Assembly: GCF_000378125.1 (NCBI RefSeq)
Contig: NZ_KB899241.1
Coordinates: forward strand, 285,652 to 349,651
From: Rudaea cellulosilytica DSM 22992
Lineage (GTDB): Bacteria > Pseudomonadota > Gammaproteobacteria > Xanthomonadales > Rhodanobacteraceae
Direction of reading: 5' to 3'
DNA length: 64,000 nt
The translations under genes and the position numbers were made by a program. The notes under the pieces are model-generated. The model saw only the letters and a list, made by a program, of their open reading frames with translations. It was not told the origin of the DNA and made no database searches. Within the stretch, counting starts at the first letter, position 1. Every line of letters begins with the position of its first letter. Below are positions 56,692 through 64,000 of the stretch, piece after piece.

Positions 56692-57172
56692 GCACGACCT
56701 CTTTCTCGCAGAATCTGTGCACTGTCCGACGCGTAAGCGCGACCAGCGCCGGCGCATCGAACTCGGCCTGCGCGCGATAGGGGGCCTCAATCAGAGCGCG
56801 ACCGACACCTTTGGAAAACTCCTCGCCGCCGAGTCGGGCGTCGAGATGCGCAAGCCATGCTTCACCTGCGAGCGTGGCTGCGGATGGCGTCGCGTGCATC
56901 GCGAGACGGCGCAGGAAGGCGGACAGCGTCGCCGCGAGCGCAGGCGGATCCAATTGCGACGCCGACGCGGTGCGTTCGAACTCCGCCAGCAGCGCACGAC
57001 GACGCAGCCGGCGTTGCCGCCTCCGGTAAAAGTACCGAAGCAAAAAAATGCACAATGTGATCGCGAGGATCGCGAGCAGCCACCAGCCCGGCGCGGGCGG
57101 CCACCACGACGGCGGCGCAGGCAGGTGGATATCGCGCAGCTCGGGGCCTTGTGTGGCGGCGGCCTGCAGCAT
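56684..57172 (-). CDS. DUF4381 membrane protein of the Bat operon
   Basis: A 162-residue protein. A Pro/Trp-rich opening (LRDIHLPAPPSWWPPAPGWWLLAILAI) runs into one membrane helix, followed by a basic segment (YRRRQRRLRRR) and a helical cytoplasmic domain. This is the DUF4381 pattern, regularly found between the DUF58 and VWA genes. It starts 2 bases below the stop of the DUF58 gene and overlaps batA by 8 bases. Confidence 0.88.
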   Translation of the reverse strand: MLQAAATQGPELRDIHLPAPPSWWPPAPGWWLLAILAITLCIFLLRYFYRRRQRRLRRRALLAEFERTASASQLDPPALAATLSAFLRRLAMHATPSAATLAGEAWLAHLDARLGGEEFSKGVGRALIEAPYRAQAEFDAPALVALTRRTVHRFCEKEVVHV

Positions 57173-57173
57173 C

Positions 57174-58094
57174 TCAACCCGCCCTCTTCTTACGTGCATC
57201 GAGACCGAGCAGGCTGCGCAATGCGGCTTCCGGCTCCGCCGAGGTATCGAGCACCGTCGAATTCAGCGCACGACGCTTGAGCATGGCGAGGAAGCCGCCA
57301 CGCTGCTCCTCGAACCACGCCGGCCAGCGCGCACGCGTTTGCTGTGCGGAGAAATCGATCAGCACCGGCCCGCCTTCGCCCTGCAACGCATAGCGTGCCG
57401 GCGGCGGCGCGACGTGTTCGAGCGGATCACTCAGGATCACCGCGGCGACATCGCAATGCTCGGCGAGCATGGTCAACGCGGGCTCCGCGGCTTCGTCACA
57501 ATCGAAACCATCGGTGAAGAGGATGACCTGGGTGCCGGGATGCCCGAGGCGCCGCGCACGTTGCAGCGCCTGCGAAAGCGGAACGGAGTCTTTCGCGCCG
57601 CGCGTGATCGCGTCCCACTCGACGAACGCACGCAGGCAGCGCAGTGCACCGCGCACGCCGCCGCCGGGTTTCACTTCCGCGTTAAGGCCGGGTCCATAGC
57701 CGATCGCGCCGATGCGATCGCCCGACAGCGCGGTCGCCCAGGCAAGCAACGCCGCCGCGCGCGCGGCCTGCACCGACTTGAAGCGCAAGCGCGTGCCAAA
57801 GCGCATCGACGGGTTGCAGTTCAGCACGACAAGCACGCTGCGCTCACGCTCCTCGGTGAACAGCTTGGTGTGTGGCCGCCCAGTGCGCGCGGTGACGCGC
57901 CAGTCCATCTGGCGGATATCGTCGCCGGGCTGGTAGGCGCGCGATTCGGCGTAGTCGACGCCGCGGCCGCGAAAGCGCGAAGCGTGCACGGCCGCATGGC
58001 TGCCGGCGACACGCTGCGCGCGCTGCGCGAGGCGCGCAGCGCGCAGGCGCATGGCGAGGAGGTCGTCGAGCTGGACTTGAATGGCGTTGTTCAT
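57174..58094 (-). CDS. DUF58 protein of the Bat operon
   Basis: A 306-residue protein. The DUF58 signature is clear: GRGVDYAESRAYQPGDDIRQMDWRVTARTGRPHTKLFTEERER, followed by a VWA-like part with the acidic motif altered (VLVVLNCNPSMRFG). It works with MoxR ATPases in envelope or metal-insertion functions. The ATG at 58094 is used, although an in-frame TTG lies two codons earlier; neither has a strong ribosome site. Confidence 0.92.
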   Translation of the reverse strand: MNNAIQVQLDDLLAMRLRAARLAQRAQRVAGSHAAVHASRFRGRGVDYAESRAYQPGDDIRQMDWRVTARTGRPHTKLFTEERERSVLVVLNCNPSMRFGTRLRFKSVQAARAAALLAWATALSGDRIGAIGYGPGLNAEVKPGGGVRGALRCLRAFVEWDAITRGAKDSVPLSQALQRARRLGHPGTQVILFTDGFDCDEAAEPALTMLAEHCDVAAVILSDPLEHVAPPPARYALQGEGGPVLIDFSAQQTRARWPAWFEEQRGGFLAMLKRRALNSTVLDTSAEPEAALRSLLGLDARKKRAG

Positions 58095-58236
58095 TGACAA
58101 AAAGCTTTTGATTTTCTTCGCACACCGCGAGAAGGTGCTAAAGGGCGGATACGGGTGCGGGATCTACGCCGGCGTTGCCGCGACCGAACCCTCATCCTGC
58201 GCTTTCGCCCATCTTCTGCCGATGCGAGAAGGAAAA

Positions 58237-59232
58237 TCAGGGCAACGGCACGCGGTCGAGTAGCGCCGAAACGACGCGCTCCGGCGTCACGCCTTCGGCC
58301 TCGGCCTCATAGCTCAGCAAGATGCGATGGCGCAGCACGTCGGTCGCGACCGCGTGCACGTCCTCGGGCGAGACGAAATCGCGGCCGGCGAGCCAGGCGT
58401 GCGCGCGTGCGCAGCGGTCGAGCGCGATCGTGCCGCGCGGGCTGGCGCCATAGGCGATCCAGCGCGCCAGATCATTGCCGTAGGCCTTCGGCGTGCGCGA
58501 GCCGAGCACGAGCTGGACGATGTATTCCTCGAGCGCAGGCGCTAAGTGCAGATTCAGCACCTCGGCACGCGCGGAAAAGATCTGCGCCTGGTTGAGCAGA
58601 CGTTGCGGCACGATCGTTTCACGCAGCGTCTCACGCGCACGTTCGCGCGCGAGCTTGAGGATCGCCGCCTCTGAAGCGCCGTCGGGATAGCCGATGCGCA
58701 CATGCATGAGGAAGCGGTCGAGTTGCGCCTCGGGCAACGGATACGTGCCCTCCTGCTCGATCGGGTTCTGCGTCGCCATGACAAGAAACAGCCGTGGCAG
58801 CGGATACGTGGTGCGGCCGACCGTGACCTGGCGCTCGCCCATCGCCTCGAGCAGCGCCGACTGCACCTTGGCCGGCGCGCGGTTGACCTCGTCGGCGAGC
58901 AGCAGGTTGTGGAAGATCGGGCCTTTCTGGAATTCGAAACTCGCCGTCTGCGGGCGATAAATCTCGGTGCCGGTCAAATCGGCCGGCAGCAGGTCCGGGG
59001 TGAACTGGATGCGGTGGAAATCGCCTTCGATGCGTGCGGCGAGTTCCTTGACCGCGAGCGTCTTGGCGAGACCCGGCGCGCCCTCGACGAGCAGATGGCC
59101 GTCGGCGAGCAGCGCGATGAGCAGGCGGTCGACGAGCGCGCTCTGACCGATGATGCAGGTAGAAAGCTCATCGCGCAGGTCGTGAAAGGCCGCGGTAAGG
59201 GTCGGGGCCGGGGAGTTGTCAGGCATGTCCAT
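58237..59232 (-). CDS. MoxR-family AAA+ ATPase
   Basis: A 331-residue ATPase. Walker A is GAPGLAKT, Walker B is LLLADEVNRAPAKVQSALLEAM, and MATQNPIEQEGTYPLPEAQLDRFLMHV is the MoxR sensor 1 region. It leads the Bat operon, 142 bases upstream of the DUF58 gene. MoxR proteins act as chaperone-like partners of VWA proteins such as BatA. Two closely spaced ATGs (59232, 59226) are possible starts. Confidence 0.95.
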   Translation of the reverse strand: MDMPDNSPAPTLTAAFHDLRDELSTCIIGQSALVDRLLIALLADGHLLVEGAPGLAKTLAVKELAARIEGDFHRIQFTPDLLPADLTGTEIYRPQTASFEFQKGPIFHNLLLADEVNRAPAKVQSALLEAMGERQVTVGRTTYPLPRLFLVMATQNPIEQEGTYPLPEAQLDRFLMHVRIGYPDGASEAAILKLARERARETLRETIVPQRLLNQAQIFSARAEVLNLHLAPALEEYIVQLVLGSRTPKAYGNDLARWIAYGASPRGTIALDRCARAHAWLAGRDFVSPEDVHAVATDVLRHRILLSYEAEAEGVTPERVVSALLDRVPLP

Positions 59233-59335
59233 GTCGGAATCGTGAGGAGCGGCGAATATATCGCGTCCTCGGACAGCGCGACCGTGCCAAAGGTTTCCCT
59301 GAAGCCGTGCCTCAATGCCCATTCTTGCAGAATAA

Positions 59336-59364
59336 AAAGGGCTGCATCGAGCAGCCCTTTTTTT
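59336..59364 (-). terminator. Terminator after the Ig-like gene
   Basis: A perfect 10-bp stem, AAAGGGCTGC, loop ATCGA, GCAGCCCTTT. On the minus strand the stem is followed by TTTTTATT, and on the plus strand by TTTT, so it can act both ways. It lies 19 bases after the stop of the surface-protein gene and separates it from the Bat operon. Confidence 0.85.
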
Positions 59365-59382
59365 CGAAGCCTTGATTCAACG

Positions 59383-62300
59383 TCAAGGGAATGTAGCGGT
59401 ACAGGTGGATGCACCGGAAATCGGAACCGTTGCCGACGTCCCGGAGCCGCTACAACCATTCGACCACGTGACACCTGCGGTGGAGGTAGCCACCATGGTT
59501 TGAGTCACCGTCGTCGCGATCGCCCATGGCCCGCAGGTTTGCGTGCTACTAGCGCTGTTGACCGAGCATGCCGGCGGAGGCGACAACGGGGAGCCCGTCC
59601 ACGTAACCGTGGCGCTGCTCGTCGCGGGTCCCGTGATCACGGTGACGGTAAGCGAATTCCCCGAACCAGGCGATCCGCTCGAAGAACAGCCTCCGCTATT
59701 CAGACAGGCGCCTTGAAGATTCACAGTAGCGGTCGGTGAGCCCGTCGCGGTCGTGAAGGTGCAACTGCCGGAGCCAGGGGCGGTGGTGGCGCTATCGCTG
59801 TCCAGACTTGCCGTGATCACCGCTTGAGTACTGCCGTCTGCTCCCGTCACGCCGGGACCCGAGGCCACTCCCACGGTGTTGCCCGTACAACTTTGAACGG
59901 TCAGCTGCACACCTGGGACAGGAACGCCATTGCCGGAAAGCAAGGTTAATGTAACCGTGCCTCCGGTGCCAGGCAGCGCAGAAGGCTTCGCTTTCAGGAT
60001 AAGGTCTCCACTGGCCGTGATCGGAATTGCCACGGAAGCCGTGCTGCCGGCGCTGTAACCCGCAGCGACAAAGGTCACTGTCGGCGTACCCGACGAGCCG
60101 CTGCCGCCGCCACTGCTGGACGAGCCGGCAATGCCCTGTGTGGAAACATTGGCGACAACGCAGCCGTCCGCACCGGTGACGTTCTCGGTCCAGCCCGATC
60201 CGGCAACGCCGTCGACTTCACCCGAGCCGACTCCAAGGTCGGTGAAGTTGAACCTGAAGCGCAGGCCAGGAACCGGAACATGCTGGGCGTCGGTAACGCA
60301 CACGTTCACAGCCACCGTCGTGTTGCCTGCGATCGGATTCGGGCTAGCGCTGACGATCAGATCCGCCACCGCGGGATACGTGGTCATGATCGCATCGGTG
60401 ACGAGGCGCGTGGTCGGATTGCCGTTGCTGTCCTTGAATGCCGTATCCGGACCCGTGCCCTGCGCCCAGATGACGACGCCGCGGTTGAGCATGGACGACG
60501 GATAGTTGAGCTTCGTCGTCGCCGTTCCGGTTACGGTTGCCGCGCCGGAACTATCGGTCGCTACAGGCGAATTGATGTTGCCGATCGTGGCGCGGCCGAT
60601 CACGTACGGCAGCGGATCCGAGAGCACGCTGGCGCCGGTCGTGTCGTTGCGGTTGAACGGGAACAGGGTGAACAACTGCGTATTGCTGGCGATACCGCTG
60701 ATCTGCAGCGCACTCTCAAGATCGTCGTTGCCCGCAGCAACACCATGCCATTGCTTGCCGAAGACGACCAGCGTATCGCCCGGGCCCGCGCCACCGCCCG
60801 CGGTCTTGAACTGGCCGTCAGGCGAGCTGAAATACAACGTGCCCGGTTGCGGGTTGCCCAAGGTTCCGCAGATCTGGAATGCCCCCAGCCCGTTGCAGGT
60901 CGAGGTGAAATCGGGTGCCTGCGGCGTGTCGATCAGGCCGAAGCGGATCTCGGTGCCCGGGAGAACCGGGTTGCCCTGACGGTCGGTCGCGATCGCGCTG
61001 ACCGTGAGGCTGTAGGTGGCGTCTGGATTCGTGGTCGTCGTTCCACCACTGCTGCCGCTGGTGGACGTCGACGATGTGATGCCATTGACCGCGATTGCGT
61101 TGACCATCGGCGAAGTGATCGTGATGCTGTACAGCTGCCCGTCGGAGACGACCACGGTCGTGGTCGCCGTGATCGGAAGGGTGACACCGTTGCCGGCATC
61201 ACCGTCGTACGCATCGACCGTCGCACGGATCTGCACCGGACCTTGCGTGTGTCCGGCGAACAGGTAGACGCTGGCGCCGGCAGCACCGGTGGCAGTCAGC
61301 ACCGAGGAACCAATTTGCGGCCAGCCACTGTTGCTGAGGCCGAACAGTTGTGCATCGGTGCCACTCGGCCCGACGATGTCGAAGCGGATATTGTCGACGC
61401 CCGGATTGGGAATCGCAGGCGTGCCATAGATGTTGGTCACCGTCGCGGTGATGAGCTTGCTCTGCGGTCCATTCGAATCCTTGACGTAGACACCGCCGGC
61501 TGCTTGCGACAAGGTAAGCGCGGTCGGCAGATTGGCGCCCGGCGGGGTCACCACGTTCACATTGAGCTGCGAGGAGATCGTGCGGTTCGTCTCCGGATCG
61601 AGCGCGGTGATCGTCAACGTCGCCGGACCGGTCGTAGCCTGAGAATGGACGAAGATCGTGGCGATGCCGGCCGTGACCTTCACCGGACCGCTGCCTAGTT
61701 CGGTGAGGAATTCGTTGCCTTCCGCGGTGGGCGGCGTCTTGGCCTCTCCGGTCCACGGCGTCGTGGGATCATCGAGCGTCGAGAACGCGAGCGATCCCAC
61801 CGGCGAGGTGGCGACGCTGATCGTGCCGTTGAGCAACTGCCCGGTGATCAGGCCACGCCATTCAACCGTGAGTTCGGCCATGTAGGGCGAGCCGAAATAC
61901 GGGGCTGCGCCCACGAGGTTCTGCGGCAGCGTGACCGACGACGGCGAAATCTTCAGGCTCGGATTGTTGCCGTCGCCTTGGACCACCGTGATCGGGACCT
62001 TGGAGACGACCGTGTTCGGATAACCGTTGGCTGGCGGCAACGAAATCGAGACCGTCGCCGTACCCGGCGTATTGCCGGCGATGAAGACGAACGAGGCGAC
62101 ACCGCCGACGAGCGGACTCGTGCTGCCGCTCGCGGTACCGCTTGCGCCGACGCCGGCGACGGCGCCGATCGTCGGCGGCGACACCGTCGCGCTGATGACC
62201 GTGCCATCGGTCTCTGGCGCGCCGTTACGGCGCGTGACCGTCACGGTCAGCGTCGCGGTCGAATTGGTGCCCACCGAAGTCGAGGACACAGCGATCTTCA

Positions 62301-62409
62301 CGCTGTCCGCCGAAGGCGGTCCAAACGCGGAAGCGCGAACGAGTCCGCTGCCGGCGATAACGAACAGAGAGCCGAACAGCAGGGTGAGGAATCGAATCGG
62401 CGCTTTCAT
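59383..62409 (-). CDS. Large Ig-like repeat surface protein
   Basis: A 1008-residue exported protein with a signal peptide (about residues 1-26). The rest is beta-rich and low in charge, with several bacterial Ig-like (Big_1/invasin-type) repeats, e.g. AVSSTSVGTNSTATLTVTV, TLTITALDPETNRTISSQLNV, ASPNPIAGNTTVAVNVCV and AKPSALPGTGGTVTLTLLSG. The C-terminal 110 residues are Cys- and Ser-rich and unlike the repeats. There is no LPxTG, membrane anchor or autotransporter barrel. It follows pilQ by 91 bases on the same strand with no terminator seen between them, so it may be cotranscribed and function with the pilus. A GGAG site precedes the ATG. Confidence 0.75.
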   Translation of the reverse strand: MKAPIRFLTLLFGSLFVIAGSGLVRASAFGPPSADSVKIAVSSTSVGTNSTATLTVTVTRRNGAPETDGTVISATVSPPTIGAVAGVGASGTASGSTSPLVGGVASFVFIAGNTPGTATVSISLPPANGYPNTVVSKVPITVVQGDGNNPSLKISPSSVTLPQNLVGAAPYFGSPYMAELTVEWRGLITGQLLNGTISVATSPVGSLAFSTLDDPTTPWTGEAKTPPTAEGNEFLTELGSGPVKVTAGIATIFVHSQATTGPATLTITALDPETNRTISSQLNVNVVTPPGANLPTALTLSQAAGGVYVKDSNGPQSKLITATVTNIYGTPAIPNPGVDNIRFDIVGPSGTDAQLFGLSNSGWPQIGSSVLTATGAAGASVYLFAGHTQGPVQIRATVDAYDGDAGNGVTLPITATTTVVVSDGQLYSITITSPMVNAIAVNGITSSTSTSGSSGGTTTTNPDATYSLTVSAIATDRQGNPVLPGTEIRFGLIDTPQAPDFTSTCNGLGAFQICGTLGNPQPGTLYFSSPDGQFKTAGGGAGPGDTLVVFGKQWHGVAAGNDDLESALQISGIASNTQLFTLFPFNRNDTTGASVLSDPLPYVIGRATIGNINSPVATDSSGAATVTGTATTKLNYPSSMLNRGVVIWAQGTGPDTAFKDSNGNPTTRLVTDAIMTTYPAVADLIVSASPNPIAGNTTVAVNVCVTDAQHVPVPGLRFRFNFTDLGVGSGEVDGVAGSGWTENVTGADGCVVANVSTQGIAGSSSSGGGSGSSGTPTVTFVAAGYSAGSTASVAIPITASGDLILKAKPSALPGTGGTVTLTLLSGNGVPVPGVQLTVQSCTGNTVGVASGPGVTGADGSTQAVITASLDSDSATTAPGSGSCTFTTATGSPTATVNLQGACLNSGGCSSSGSPGSGNSLTVTVITGPATSSATVTWTGSPLSPPPACSVNSASSTQTCGPWAIATTVTQTMVATSTAGVTWSNGCSGSGTSATVPISGASTCTATFP

Positions 62410-62500
62410 GATGACGTCTCCGGTACTGCTATGACGATTTGCTTGGGGCAGATGGATAAAAACGGGATTTCGAATCGGAATGGACTCGAAACTGATTGGG

Positions 62501-64000
62501 CTACCTCAGATTCTCATCGAGAATCTTGGGCGTGACGAAGATCAGCAGCTCTGCCTTCTGGTTCGACTTCTTAACGTTGCGGAAGAACGCACCGAGGCCG
62601 GGCAGGTCGCCCAGGAACGGCACCTTGGTCACGCTGTCCTGCTTGTCAAATTCGTAGACACCGCCGAGCACGACGGTCTGGCCGTTGTCGACCAGCACCG
62701 AGGTGGTCATCTCGCGCTTGTCGATGATCGGATAGGAACCGGTGGCATTCGTGTAGTAACTGTTCAACGCATCCTTCTTCACCTCGAGAACGAGGAACAC
62801 GCGGCCGTCGGCGGTGATGTTCGGCGTCACTTTGAGAGCGAGCGCCGCCTCCTTGAACGCGACGGTCGGCAACGCCCCGCCGCCTGCCGCCGAGGTGATC
62901 GTCGAATAGGGAATTTCCTGACCCTGGGTGATGTTCGCTTCCTTCTGGTTCGCGGTGACGACTCGCGGGCTCGAGATCAGTTCGCTGCGGCCCTCGGTCT
63001 GGCCGGCCGACAATTCCAGATCGAGCAGCACATTTGCGCCGAGCACGGATAACCCGATACTGCCCGCATTGGTCGTGCTCGTCGGCAGGTTGACGTTGAG
63101 ACGATCGCCTAGATTGGTAGCGCCTGTCGAGCTGCCGCCGGTCACGCCCGGCGGCAGGACCGGAAACGGATCGCCCGTGGCCAATCGGTTGGCTAGGGCC
63201 TGATTGGTCATGTACTGCGAACCGTTGAGATTGCCGCTGGTCGAGACCACGCTGCTGCCGACCGTGGTCGCACCGCTGATGCCGAACTTGGCACCGAGCT
63301 CGCGCGCGAAATTGTCGGCGGCGACGACGACGCGCGCTTCGATCAGCACCTGCTGCACCGGCTTGTCGAGCTTGGCCACGAGCTCGCGTATCGCCCGCAC
63401 CTTGTCGGGCGTGTCGACGACGAGCAGAGTGTTGGTGCGGTCGTCGGCGGACACGCGGCCACGCTCGGAAAGGAAGCCACTTGTGATTGCCTGACCGCTG
63501 CTGCCGCCGGTACCCTGCTTGGATTTCTGTGTCAGCAAGTCCGCAATATCCTTGGCTTGGCCATAGCTGATCGGAATGTATTCGGTGACCGTCTCGCTGA
63601 CCTGCTCGAGCTTGAGCCTAGCGTCGGCCATTGCCTGTTCGCGATCGGCGATTTCCTTCTGCGGTGCTACCCAGACCACATTGCCGTTCCTGCGCTTGTC
63701 GAGTCCCTTGGACTGCAGCACGATGTCAAGCGCCTGGTCCCATGGCACGTTGTTGAGGCGCAGGGTGACGTTGCCGGTAACGCTGTCGGCAACGACGATG
63801 TTGAGTTCGGATTCCTGCGCGATCAGCTGCAACACCGCACGCGTGGGGATGTCCTGGAAATCGAAGGTGACCCGCTTGCCGGAATACACCGGGGGCGCGT
63901 TCGGGTCTCTCTTCTCCTTCTCCTTGGCCGGCGCAACTTCGACGATGTACTGGTTACCGGTCTGATAGGCGAGCTGCTCGAACGGCGCCTTGGCCGTGAT
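62501..64000 (-). CDS. pilQ: Type IV pilus secretin PilQ (5' end outside window)
   Basis: The frame is open to the window edge, giving 499 C-terminal residues; the AMIN domains and signal peptide lie outside. Present are the secretin/TonB short N-terminal domain (RVTFDFQDIPTRAVLQLIAQESELNIVVADSVTGNVTLRLNNVPWDQALDIVLQ), the N1-type domain with RVSADDRTNTLLVVDTPDKVRAIRELVAKLDKP, and the secretin core with VLLDLELSAGQTEGRSELISSPRVVTANQKEANITQGQEIPY and VPFLGDLPGLGAFFRN. This is the outer-membrane pore for type IV pili. An internal GTG at 63889 is not a credible start because conserved sequence continues upstream. Confidence 0.95.
   Translation of the reverse strand: MTAKAPFEQLAYQTGNQYIVEVAPAKEKEKRDPNAPPVYSGKRVTFDFQDIPTRAVLQLIAQESELNIVVADSVTGNVTLRLNNVPWDQALDIVLQSKGLDKRRNGNVVWVAPQKEIADREQAMADARLKLEQVSETVTEYIPISYGQAKDIADLLTQKSKQGTGGSSGQAITSGFLSERGRVSADDRTNTLLVVDTPDKVRAIRELVAKLDKPVQQVLIEARVVVAADNFARELGAKFGISGATTVGSSVVSTSGNLNGSQYMTNQALANRLATGDPFPVLPPGVTGGSSTGATNLGDRLNVNLPTSTTNAGSIGLSVLGANVLLDLELSAGQTEGRSELISSPRVVTANQKEANITQGQEIPYSTITSAAGGGALPTVAFKEAALALKVTPNITADGRVFLVLEVKKDALNSYYTNATGSYPIIDKREMTTSVLVDNGQTVVLGGVYEFDKQDSVTKVPFLGDLPGLGAFFRNVKKSNQKAELLIFVTPKILDENLR

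Overview
This is a GC-rich chromosomal window from a gammaproteobacterium. The best fit is the order Lysobacterales (Xanthomonadales), probably Rhodanobacteraceae such as Dokdonella. The reasons are a MetJ-type methionine repressor, PilS/PilR next to other type IV pilus genes, LemA with an M48 protease, a complete Bat operon, and a C-terminal extracellular domain at the left edge that I associate with this order. The order call rests on gene recognition, not on a search. I see no rRNA, tRNA, CRISPR array, prophage or complete insertion sequence. The window is mostly core chromosome with small accessory pockets.

Layout. Positions 1-3092 (+) hold a redox operon: the end of a secreted protein, a TlpA-like thioredoxin, a DUF4266 lipoprotein, a DUF3570 protein and the flavin transferase ApbE. 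From 3099 to 7715 come an MFS-like transporter, a MOSC protein, a GIY-YIG nuclease gene boxed by two copies of a palindromic repeat, and an M61 peptidase. From 7867 to 12948 lie small accessory genes (membrane microprotein, DenV-like glycosylase, VOC, YciI, GNAT, GMC oxidoreductase) and repeat element A. Positions 12949-13552 carry a 455-bp repeat with terminal palindromes (element C). From 13553 to 18776 are an M48 protease with LemA, a serine hydrolase and a TonB-domain protein. metJ (19148-19513) has an H1-like lysine-rich tail. The glycine cleavage genes gcvT, gcvH and gcvPA follow (20079-23094), with repeat element B in the gcvT leader.

Positions 23434-26217 form a unit of metallophosphatase, cupredoxin, ECF sigma factor and anti-sigma factor. 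NfeD with an SPFH protein is next. A histidine kinase and a sigma-54 response regulator follow, separated by a SorAB-type sulfite dehydrogenase pair. From 32270 to 36046 are nadE and sucCD. From 36253 to 41572 are pilS, pilR and a TPR/O-GlcNAc-transferase-like gene. Then come a phospholipase C-like lipoprotein, a di-haem peroxidase, a BlaI repressor with an M56-TonB fusion, a Nudix hydrolase, transketolase and an APC permease. Positions 51984-59232 (-) are the Bat operon in the order MoxR, DUF58, DUF4381, BatA, BatB/C fusion, BatD. The right edge holds an Ig-like surface protein and the 3' part of the secretin gene pilQ.

How it works together. Envelope biology dominates: periplasmic redox chemistry, envelope stress and proteolysis, and type IV pili. 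The most interesting unexplained structure is the pair of dispersed elements A (9713-9924) and B (23142-23368). They share a 152-bp core that differs at 10 positions. Each is closed by its own perfect 17-bp terminal inverted repeat, and the two stem sequences differ.
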